Origin: Chryseobacterium sp. R2A-55
GTDB lineage: Bacteria > Bacteroidota > Bacteroidia > Flavobacteriales > Weeksellaceae
Length of the DNA stretch: 64,000 bases
Direction: 5' to 3'
Assembly: GCF_021401085.1 (NCBI RefSeq)
Contig: NZ_JACBFP010000001.1
Coordinates: 372,001-436,000 of the forward strand
Part shown: in pieces, positions 16,870 through 24,900 of the stretch
How the letters are laid out: the number at the start of each line of letters is the position of its first letter
How positions within the stretch are numbered: position 1 is the first letter of the stretch
Translations under genes and position numbers: made by a program
The notes under the pieces: generated by a model
What the model saw: the letters and a program-made list of their open reading frames with translations, nothing else
Told to the model about the DNA's origin: nothing
Database searches by the model: none

Positions 16870-18797
16870 ACTTCATAGATAGAATTGTTGCTCTTGAATT
16901 CCGGAACAATGGTTTTCAAAAGCTGCACCACCTCGATTTTTTCCCGTCTTAACGAGGCTCGGGTAATCCCTCTCGTGAATTGGTCTATTTCTTCAAAATC
17001 CATAATCGGGTCTTTCGAGACCATGATCTTTTCATTCGGCGTAGGCATGGTCTTCGCACCATCACTCAGAAGTTCCTCATAGAGTTTTTCACCCGGCCGA
17101 AGTCCTGTATAAATGATTTTGATATCGGTGTGGGGTTCCAGTCCCGAAAGTTTGATCATTCTGACGGCTAAATCCAAAATCTTCACCGGTTCACCCATAT
17201 CAAATACGAAGATCTCGCCGCCATTCCCCATGGTTCCAGCCTGAAGCACCAGATCGCATGCTTCGGGAATCGTCATGAAATACCTCACAATTTCCGGATG
17301 CGTGATGGTGAGCGGTCCTCCCGCCTCAATCTGTTTTTTGAAGTGCGGAATGACCGAACCGTTTGAACCCAGCACATTTCCAAAACGGGTAGTTATGAAT
17401 TTTGTTGTGTTGCCCTCTTTATTTTGTAGTGCCTGCACGAAAAGTTCTGCCACCCGCTTGGATGCACCCATCACATTGGTAGGGTTTACCGCCTTGTCGG
17501 TGGAGATCATCACAAAACGGTTGACTTTGTACTGGCTGGCAAGCGTAGCCAAATTTCTGGTGCCTAAAATGTTGACCAGCACTGCTTCCCTAGGATTTTC
17601 CTCAATAAGGGGCACATGTTTGTAGGCAGCAGCGTGATATACCATGGAGAACTCGTATTTTTTAAAAATAGGTTCAATGGCGTGTTTGTTGCTGATGTCG
17701 CCCAGAATAAATTTGAAGGGAATTCCCGGGAATTTGCTCCTCAGTTCCAGCTCCACTTCATAGAGGGGAGTTTCTGCCTGGTCCACAACCACGATCAGGG
17801 CGGGTGAAAACTGTGCCACCTGTCTCATGATTTCGCTCCCGATAGAGCCTGCTCCCCCAGTGATCAGAATATTCTTGCCGTAATGGCGTTTTCTCACCTC
17901 TTCATTTTCAATCCGGATCGGTTTGCGGTTAAGCAGGTCCTCGATCTGCAGATTCTGAATACTGCCCCCCATGTCAGCACTGCGGACTTTTTGGAGTAAG
18001 GGCGCTTTAAAAACCTGAAGATCCTTTTCCAGAAACAAATTGACCCAGGAGTTCATTTCCTCTTTGGTCATGATTTCTTTAACCAACAAGACGCCATCTA
18101 TGATCAGATCTTCCTTGGTATTATTCTCGATTTTTTCTTTGCTGTAAATAGGTTTACCAAGCAAATTGGCACGCCGGGAGTCATGGCGCTGCGTGAGAAA
18201 TCCCACCACATGATATGGCAGTGTCGGATTCTCCACTATGGCACGGGCCACCGCAACAGACTGCTCATCAATTCCAAGTACCAAAATCCTTTTCCTCAAT
18301 GTGCTCCTTCGGAATTCCCTCACAATCTGAAAAAATTCTTTCACAAAAAGCCGGAAAAGGAAAAGCATCATAAATGAGGTGGCAAAGAAAATGGCCAAAA
18401 ACGGAATGGACATGTAAATCATCCTTTTCCCGGTGAGCAGATAGTAAGAAAAGCTGACCGCGCCCAAAACCACAGTAGTGCAAAACGTGGAAAGGAAAAG
18501 CTTGAAAAGGTCAATGAATGTGGAATGTCTGATGATTCCCGCATAGGTTTTGAAAACAAACATAAAAAAAACACTCACTGAGGCAATAATCAGGTACATC
18601 TGTGTATCGTCATAGAAAATCTTTTCAGTCCCAAAACTGAGTTTTTCAATGAGGTATTTGCCAAAAGTGATTGCTGCACAGACAAACAAGATGTCGATCA
18701 ACAGAATGACCCATCTCGGAAGGTAGCGGATGTCTGATATATTCATGAAATTATCGCCGCCATACATTTTTTTTCTGATACTTCTGCGGAGACTCAT
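16860..18797 (-). CDS. pglF: Membrane-bound nucleotide-sugar 4,6-dehydratase, PglF/WbpM/CapD type
   Basis: The 645-aa protein has four to five N-terminal membrane helices (about 25-160), a CoA-binding-like segment with LVLGIDEQSVAVARAIV near 170, and a C-terminal SDR domain with ILITGGAGSIGSEIMRQV near 308. The active-site region is MISTDKAVNPTNVMGASKR, again with Met in the SDR Tyr position. PglF/WbpM enzymes convert UDP-GlcNAc to UDP-4-keto-6-deoxy-GlcNAc. With the aminotransferase, acetyltransferase and phosphosugar transferase just upstream, it completes a UDP-diNAc-bacillosamine-type pathway. The ATG at 18797 reads MSLRRSIRKKMYGG; a second ATG 10 codons on is also possible. Confidence 0.87.
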   Translation of the reverse strand: MSLRRSIRKKMYGGDNFMNISDIRYLPRWVILLIDILFVCAAITFGKYLIEKLSFGTEKIFYDDTQMYLIIASVSVFFMFVFKTYAGIIRHSTFIDLFKLFLSTFCTTVVLGAVSFSYYLLTGKRMIYMSIPFLAIFFATSFMMLFLFRLFVKEFFQIVREFRRSTLRKRILVLGIDEQSVAVARAIVENPTLPYHVVGFLTQRHDSRRANLLGKPIYSKEKIENNTKEDLIIDGVLLVKEIMTKEEMNSWVNLFLEKDLQVFKAPLLQKVRSADMGGSIQNLQIEDLLNRKPIRIENEEVRKRHYGKNILITGGAGSIGSEIMRQVAQFSPALIVVVDQAETPLYEVELELRSKFPGIPFKFILGDISNKHAIEPIFKKYEFSMVYHAAAYKHVPLIEENPREAVLVNILGTRNLATLASQYKVNRFVMISTDKAVNPTNVMGASKRVAELFVQALQNKEGNTTKFITTRFGNVLGSNGSVIPHFKKQIEAGGPLTITHPEIVRYFMTIPEACDLVLQAGTMGNGGEIFVFDMGEPVKILDLAVRMIKLSGLEPHTDIKIIYTGLRPGEKLYEELLSDGAKTMPTPNEKIMVSKDPIMDFEEIDQFTRGITRASLRREKIEVVQLLKTIVPEFKSNNSIYEVLD

Positions 18798-18872
18798 TTC
18801 AGTTTAATTTTTAGGTTCAGATCTGCCAGGTAATAAAATTTAATCATGCGCTTTGTGAATTTCGAAGGATGA

Positions 18873-18904
18873 CAAAAATACAAATTATTAACAACGAAGT
18901 TCAA
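18873..18904 (-). promoter_or_regulatory. Predicted promoter for the pglF-like gene
   Basis: On the minus strand TTG (18902-18904), a 21-base gap and TATTTTTG (18873-18880) fit the Bacteroidota TTG/TTTG-N19..21-TAnnTTTG pattern. The box lies in the 111-base gap before the pglF-like gene, leaving a leader of roughly 70 bases. Confidence 0.5.
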
Positions 18905-18908
18905 TAAT

Positions 18909-20057
18909 TTATGAAATCTGGAAAAGTTTGTGAATTACCTTTCCGATTTCGGCACGGTCTTCTTCAGTCAAATTGGATCCGGAAGGAAGACAAAGCCCTT
19001 GCTCAAATAACTCCTGCGCCACTTTGCCCCCGAAGTAAGGCAAATCTCTGAAAACGGGTTGTAGATGCATGGGTTTCCAGATGGGTCTTGTTTCGATATT
19101 CTGTTCCAAAAAATTCATACGGATTGTTTCGGTGCTCACTTTTGAATTGGGTTTTAAGCAAATAGCAGTGAGCCAGTGGTTTGAAAAGTAATCGGAATGG
19201 GGTTCGGTATGTACTTCGATTTCCGGCAGTTCACTGAAAATATCCACGTAAAACCGGTGGTTTGCCCTCCTTTTTGCAATGCGGTCTTCCAAGACTTCCA
19301 TCTGTCCTCTGCCGATTCCTGCACACACATTGCTCATGCGATAATTGTAGCCAATATGGGTATGTTCGTAATGTGGGGCATCATCTTTTGCCTGCGTGGA
19401 AAGAAATACCGCCTTCTTCTTAAATGCTATATCTTTTGTGATGAGGGCGCCTCCACCGGAGGTGGTGATGATTTTATTTCCGTTAAAACTGATCACTGCC
19501 ATATCTCCGAAAGTTCCGCATTTCTGATCTTTGTATGCACTTCCCAACGATTCGGCGCTGTCTTCAATGATGGGAATATCGTATTTTTTGGAAATTGCTC
19601 TGATCTCTTCCACTTTATAAGGCATCCCATAGAGCGAAACTGCGATGATGGCTTTGGGTTTTTTACCTCGGGAGATTCCAAATTCAATAGCTTCTTCCAC
19701 AGCAACAGGACAAAGATTCCAGGTCTCTCTTTCACTGTCCACAAAAAGCGGGATAGCCCCGGTGTAGACGATGGGATTGGCGGATGCCGAAAAGGTAAGG
19801 GACTGGCAGACCACATAATCGCCTTTTTCCACGCCCATCATGATCAGTGCGAGGTGTAGCGCTGCAGTACCGGAACTCAGTACGGCCACATGACAGTCTG
19901 ACTGTAAAAAATCCTCCAGATCCTGTTCAAATCCATGGACATTGGGTCCCAGGGGTGCGATCCAGTTTTCGTCAAACGCCTGCTGAATGTATTTTAACTC
20001 CGATCCACCCATATGCGGGGACGAAAGCCAGATTTTTTTATCGTTGTTCAGCATCAT
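18909..20057 (-). CDS. pglE: DegT/DnrJ/EryC1/StrS aminotransferase, PglE-like
   Basis: The 382-aa PLP-dependent enzyme has the family layout: IWLSSPHMGGSELKYIQQAF at the start, AVLSSGTAALHLALIMMG (PLP phosphate site), PIIEDSAESLGSAYKDQKCG (Asp of the cofactor ring) and VISFNGNKIITTSGGGALIT, in which the Lys after NGN is the Schiff-base residue. PglE-type enzymes add an amino group at C4 of UDP-4-keto-6-deoxy-GlcNAc using glutamate. It overlaps the upstream acetyltransferase gene by 20 bases, and pglF lies downstream behind its own promoter. Confidence 0.88.
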   Translation of the reverse strand: MMLNNDKKIWLSSPHMGGSELKYIQQAFDENWIAPLGPNVHGFEQDLEDFLQSDCHVAVLSSGTAALHLALIMMGVEKGDYVVCQSLTFSASANPIVYTGAIPLFVDSERETWNLCPVAVEEAIEFGISRGKKPKAIIAVSLYGMPYKVEEIRAISKKYDIPIIEDSAESLGSAYKDQKCGTFGDMAVISFNGNKIITTSGGGALITKDIAFKKKAVFLSTQAKDDAPHYEHTHIGYNYRMSNVCAGIGRGQMEVLEDRIAKRRANHRFYVDIFSELPEIEVHTEPHSDYFSNHWLTAICLKPNSKVSTETIRMNFLEQNIETRPIWKPMHLQPVFRDLPYFGGKVAQELFEQGLCLPSGSNLTEEDRAEIGKVIHKLFQIS

Positions 20058-20652
20058 TAATTCTAATAATTTTTGCGGGATTACCCACTACTACTGCATG
20101 ATCCGGCACATCACCCAGGACCACTGCACCTGCTCCTATCACTGCATGTTCCCCGATCGTGACACCTTGGATAATATTCGCTCCCAAACCTACGTGTGCC
20201 CCTTTTTTGACCAAAATATTCCCCGCAAGCGATGCTTTTGGAGAAATATGAACAAAATCTTCAATAACACATTCATGTTCAATCACCGATGCCGTATTGA
20301 TGATGCAGTGTTTCCCAATCTTCACTTCCGCATTGATGCACACCATCGGCATGATGACCGTTCCTTCGCCCAGTTCCGTGAACCTCGATACATAGGCACT
20401 GTGGTGTCGCAGGGTCTTGAAACGGCAAAGTCCGCTGATCTGATGGTAGATTCTTTCCCTGATCTTATTATCGCCAATGGCAATAATCACATCCTGATTC
20501 TGGAGCAGCTCTTTGGAGGGTTGATACACCGGAAGATGGTGAGGGAAATCTTCAGGCGGATGGTCATCTACCAAATATTCCAACAGATGATTGTTTGATA
20601 AGATGAGGTCATAGATTACTTTTGCCTGACCTCTTGCTCCATATAGTATCAT
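20038..20652 (-). CDS. pglD: Hexapeptide sugar N-acetyltransferase, PglD/NeuD-like
   Basis: The 204-aa protein has the two-part PglD/NeuD structure: an N-terminal Rossmann-like region beginning MILYGARGQAKVIYDLI, and a left-handed beta-helix from about residue 95 made of hexapeptide repeats (GTVIMPMVCINAEVKIGKHC, HVGLGANIIQGVTIGEHAVI, GAGAVVLGDVPDHAVVVGNP). The likely reaction is acetyl-CoA-dependent N-acetylation of the C4 amine made by the PglE-like enzyme, giving UDP-diNAcBac. Its start overlaps the stop of the pglC-like gene by 4 bases. A different acyl group cannot be excluded. Confidence 0.85.
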   Translation of the reverse strand: MILYGARGQAKVIYDLILSNNHLLEYLVDDHPPEDFPHHLPVYQPSKELLQNQDVIIAIGDNKIRERIYHQISGLCRFKTLRHHSAYVSRFTELGEGTVIMPMVCINAEVKIGKHCIINTASVIEHECVIEDFVHISPKASLAGNILVKKGAHVGLGANIIQGVTIGEHAVIGAGAVVLGDVPDHAVVVGNPAKIIRINDAEQR

Positions 20653-21257
20653 GCTACATTTCCTTTAAACGCTTCCATCGTCATATAATTATTGGCGTTT
20701 ACTCCATGTCTTTTCACTACCTTTTCCAAAGTCACCAACACAATTTTCGCATCCATTCGGGGTGAAATTTTATCCACATATTCCAGGTCATACCGGAATT
20801 TTTCTTCCCAGGAAAGGGCATTCCGGCCATTGATCTGTGCCCATCCAGTAATGCCGGGTTTCACATCATGTCTTCTGCGCTGCTCTTCGCTGTACAGCGT
20901 CCAATATTCCGGCAGCAGTGGTCTGGGTCCTACCAGGCTCATTTCACCCTTCAGCACATTGAGCAATTGCGGTATTTCATCCAGTGATGTTTTTCTTACT
21001 ATCTTTCCCATAAGGGTCAGTCTTTCATAATCAGAGAGCTGTTTGCCGTTGACATCAGTCAGATCCCGCATGGTTTTGAACTTGATGATCTGAAATATTT
21101 TGCCGTCTTTTCCAGGTCTTTCCTGCAGGAAAAAAGGGTTGCCTCTATGACTTATTGCCAACAAAATACTAACCAGCAGGATCACCGGGCTAAGCAAAAG
21201 AAACATTACTAATGCAATGCTGTAATCCAGTATCGGTTTGGTAAACTGTTCGTACAT
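20649..21257 (-). CDS. pglC: Initiating phosphosugar transferase, PglC-like (bacterial sugar transferase)
   Basis: The 202-aa protein is a minimal monotopic phosphoglycosyltransferase. One N-terminal re-entrant hydrophobic helix (LDYSIALVMFLLLSPVILLVSILLAI) precedes FFLQERPGKDGKIFQIIKFKTM, the catalytic Asp-Glu dyad in RKTSLDEIPQLLNVL, and MSLVGPRPLLPEYW. The length matches PglC-type enzymes rather than long WbaP proteins. It moves a phosphosugar from a UDP-sugar to undecaprenyl phosphate and so starts repeat-unit synthesis; with PglF/E/D next to it, the sugar is probably diNAcBac. It is 16 bases after the PID-CTERM-like gene. Confidence 0.87.
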   Translation of the reverse strand: MYEQFTKPILDYSIALVMFLLLSPVILLVSILLAISHRGNPFFLQERPGKDGKIFQIIKFKTMRDLTDVNGKQLSDYERLTLMGKIVRKTSLDEIPQLLNVLKGEMSLVGPRPLLPEYWTLYSEEQRRRHDVKPGITGWAQINGRNALSWEEKFRYDLEYVDKISPRMDAKIVLVTLEKVVKRHGVNANNYMTMEAFKGNVA

Positions 21258-21273
21258 CTAAAGAAAAGCTGAT

Positions 21274-21564
21274 TTATTTTAAATGAGTCGCTTTTAAACG
21301 CTTGTTATAAGAAACATAGGCAATGATTCCAACGCCAGCCAAAACAAGAAGCGGAACATAATCATCAATCGGCTGTGGACCTCCCGGATTCCCCTCGTTA
21401 TTTGCAGTTTCCGGTCCGGTATATTCATTTTCGTTGCCTGTCCCCGCTTTCCCGGCTACACCGGTGGAGCCGTTTTCTGATTGCTTAAAGGGATTGTCGG
21501 CATCCAATTGTGCAAAAGCACTCAGCCCGAAAACTAAGCAAATTAATAAAAGCAGTCTTTTCAT
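21274..21564 (-). CDS. Small secreted protein with PID-CTERM-like C-terminal anchor
   Basis: The 96-aa protein has a signal peptide (MKRLLLLICLVFGLSAFAQ), a short low-complexity Gly/Asn/Thr/Glu-rich middle, and a tripartite tail: GGPQPIDDYVPLL motif, hydrophobic helix (VLAGVGIIAYVSY) and basic end NKRLKATHLK. This layout is like the PEP-CTERM/LPXTG class of sorting signals, and from memory the P-I-D motif matches the PID-CTERM signal described in Flavobacteriia. Exosortase substrates are often encoded next to exopolysaccharide genes, as here at the head of the locus. No exosortase gene lies in the window. The mature peptide (about 50 residues) has no recognisable domain. Confidence 0.7.
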   Translation of the reverse strand: MKRLLLLICLVFGLSAFAQLDADNPFKQSENGSTGVAGKAGTGNENEYTGPETANNEGNPGGPQPIDDYVPLLVLAGVGIIAYVSYNKRLKATHLK

Positions 21565-21907
21565 TCAAAAAAAAATTTTTACAAATATATGTTAAAACAA
21601 ACGGTTTAGAAAATTATTTATTGTTAAATAATTTTTAGCAACCCATGAAATTCAGAGAATATAAACGGTCTGGTCAAACGCACGCTCGAATTAATAAAGC
21701 CTTAAGCAAGATTGTGATATCCGAAATAAATATCTGAAAAAGGCCGGGAAACTTATCAATTTGGTAAAAAAAACAGGACTTTGAACGGTACCGGCAGACA
21801 CAAATCGCTCCAGATTCACCATAAAATGTTAAAGAAAAAGCGCCCCCAAAATCTTTGCCTTTCCTATTCCGGCAAAAATCATGGAGACGCCCTTTGATTG
21901 TGTAATT
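21565..21907. other. Intergenic spacer between the polysaccharide locus and the T9SS gene run
   Basis: These 343 bases are AT-rich and hold no convincing ORF. They contain the -7 box at 21582 and a weak 6-bp hairpin with an 11-base loop near 21856-21878 that could help end transcription of the locus head or of the T9SS gene. Nothing else is seen. Confidence 0.6.
21582..21589 (-). promoter_or_regulatory. -7 promoter box upstream of the polysaccharide locus
   Basis: The minus strand reads TATATTTG, a perfect Bacteroidota -7 element, 17 bases before the ATG of the PID-CTERM-like gene. No convincing TTTG lies at the right distance upstream, so only the -7 half is supported. Confidence 0.4.
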
Positions 21908-24900
21908 TTACTTGATTACCTTCCTGGTGGTGATTTTTCCACCCTGATCAATTCTAAAAATATAGACTCCTGTGGTCATCACTGAGGAATCAATGATTGC
22001 CTTGGTTTTCTGAGGGGCATCCTTATAAATCATCCTTCCCAGAAGGTCATACACTTCCAGACCGGTGATCTTATTGGCTTTTGCTGCCACCACAAAGTCC
22101 TGCCCATCTTTGTACACCATCAGTTCATCTTTGACAGCGCCTTCAGTTGCCAAGACCGCTCCCGGTTCATACATCAACTCAAATCTGCCCGTACTCTGAC
22201 CTGCAGTGATGGAAAAGGTATAGCTGCCCTCACTCAGATTGGTGACGATGCCGGTGAGGTGGTCTTTCAGGTAAACATTTTGACCGCTTGCAAAAACTCC
22301 TTCCTGATCACCCAGTGAAATGGTATAATTTCCGGATGTAAAGCTATTCACTCCTACCATCACACGGTCTGACTGCGAAAACGGCGCCCGCCCGTTAATA
22401 GCCACCGCGGTTTGGACTGCGAAGGTGTAAATATCATCGGAACTGTTGGATGTTACACTGTCATCCAGCGAAAAATCATTATTACCGGTTGGAAAATACA
22501 CTACTGCCGTCATGAGTTGAATTCCGCCAGGCGTATTGAGTTTAAGCCAGTAACGGTCTTTGGTGCTGCTCTTTCCAAAAAATCCGGGACCTGAATTGTT
22601 ATCCGAACGGTAGGCATTTTTGAAATCCAAAGTCGCCCCGTTGGCCGTACTTTTTGCACGGATCATAAATCCGGAACCCACTTTTACGAACTGATTAGGA
22701 ACACGTACCGGAATATAGCCATTTGATGTTGCGGCACCCACTCCTGTACCGCTCACCGCATTATATCTCGCATAACTGACTCCAAGATAAGCTGATCCCT
22801 GTTGGACAAATATGGTATTCCCCCTATTGTCCCAGAAAGAATAAGTAGGGTCTATTTTGGAGTTATTGTCGTCATAAAGCGCATCAATATCAAGATCCGA
22901 GGGATAGGGATTCCCGACCAAATTGTAACCATGATTTACGGTAGGATTGGCGGTAGTGTACGCAAGCGGATACTTGAGAATTCCGTTAAACGGAACACCT
23001 ACAAAACTGGCAGTCACCGTCGGACCAGACACCGCTGCGGTAGAAGGTTCTTTCAGCGCAAGCGCACGACCCTGGATATTGGCTCCGCTTGAGGCATAAA
23101 ACATATTGGTCGCTTCCGAGTGGTAAACAGCTTCTGGTGATCCCGCATAAATAGTTTTGAGATTACCTCCGGCAACCGGTGAGGAAACGTAATTGTACTG
23201 CTTTCTTTCCGGCGAAAAAGTAAACGCCCTTTTCACTATTACATTCCCTTGGTTTACCGCATTGTCATTCACCTGGATCAGGTTACCGTCAGACTCTATG
23301 GTAAGGTCACCGTTATTCGTAACGCCATTTTCGACTTCCAGAAAATGATTGGCACTTACTGTCAGGGAACCGCCACTCAGCACAGTACAGCTGCATGCTT
23401 TGATATTCCCGTCAGACGTGTTGTAATTTCCTGCAATCACTGCATTTAGACCGTTTCCGTCGGGACGACCTTTAGTCCACGAACCGGTGGGAACAGTTCC
23501 GGTATATACAGAATCCTCCCCTACCGCTACCGTTGCCGAGGAGCCCGCTGAATTAGTACAGGTTCCGTTGGAGACGGATACAATATTCAGTGTTTGATTT
23601 ACGGCAGCCGACAAAACTGTTACCGTTGCTTTGCCGCTACTGTCCAATACCACCGTAGTTTGATTGATGCCATTGATATTGTAAGTGACCGTTGCGCCTG
23701 CTGTTCCTGTCAGTATAAATACCGCATCGGCATTTTTGCAGATTTGGTTATTGCCTGTCACGGAAGCGGTGGGTAAAGCGCTGACCGTAACAGTAACTGA
23801 ATTACTGATGGTAGTCCCGCAACCGTTCGTCACATAATATTGAAGCTTTTTACCATGGTCTGCAAATGTAACAGCATAAGGAACGGTCAGATTGGCGAAT
23901 ACCCCGCTGCCAACTCCGGTTTCCAGTTGCCAGCCTTGAGCAGTAACTGCTGAACCGTTTGCCGTAACTGCAGGCGTGGCCGGATTCAGGGATCCTCCGG
24001 CACATAAAGCGGTTGGTGCTGCGATTGCAGAAACTGTTGGCTTGTCATTCACGGTCAGTGTAACCTGATTGCTCGTGGTAGTCCCGCAACCGTTCGTCGC
24101 ATGATATTGAAGCTTTTTACCATGGTCTGCAAATGTAACAGCATAAGGAACGGTCAGGTTGGCAAATACCCCGCTGCCAACTCCGGTTTCCAGTTGCCAG
24201 CCTTGAGCAGTAACTGCTGAACCGTTTGCGGTAACTGTAGGCGTGGCCGGATTCAGGGATCCTCCGGCACATAATGCTGTTGGCACTGCGATTGCAGAAA
24301 CTGTTGGCTTGTCATTCACGGTCAGTGTTATCAGGTTGCTCGTGGTAGTCCCGCAACCGTTCGTCGCATGATATTGAAGCTTTTTACCATTGTCTGCAAA
24401 TGTAACAGCATAAGGAACGGTCAGATCGGCGAATACCCCGCTGCCAACTCCGGTTTCCAGTTGCCAGCCTTGAGCAGTAACTGCTGAACCGTTTGCGGTA
24501 ACTGTAGGCGTGGCCGGATTCAGGGATCCTCCGGCGCATATTGCTGCTGGCGCTGCGATTACTGCAATTGCTGGCTTATCAGATAGGGTTATATTTGCAC
24601 CGTTATCAGTTCCCACAACATTAGGATTACTGCTCACTACGCGGATCCGGTAACCGCTTCCTGCAGGAGTTCCGGCCGGAATAGTGGCTGAAATTGTTCC
24701 TGCGGTTGTCTGAGTTAACGAACCTATATTTGTTGGCGAAGCAAAGCTTCCTGTGGAATTAGATAATTGTGCGGTAAAAACATTTCCAGAGTTGAAAATT
24801 CCTTCAATTGTGAAAGGCACTGAAACCGATGAGCCAGCGCAATTGGGCGACACCACGGTTCCGGTTACAATTTTCTGTTTCTTTCCGGCAAAAACAAAAA

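Noticed and set aside
23790-24590. Repeat array considered as CRISPR
   Set aside because: The units are 267 bp, contiguous and coding, without spacers; there are no cas genes. The 11-bp repeats at 55178 are also too short and spacer-free.
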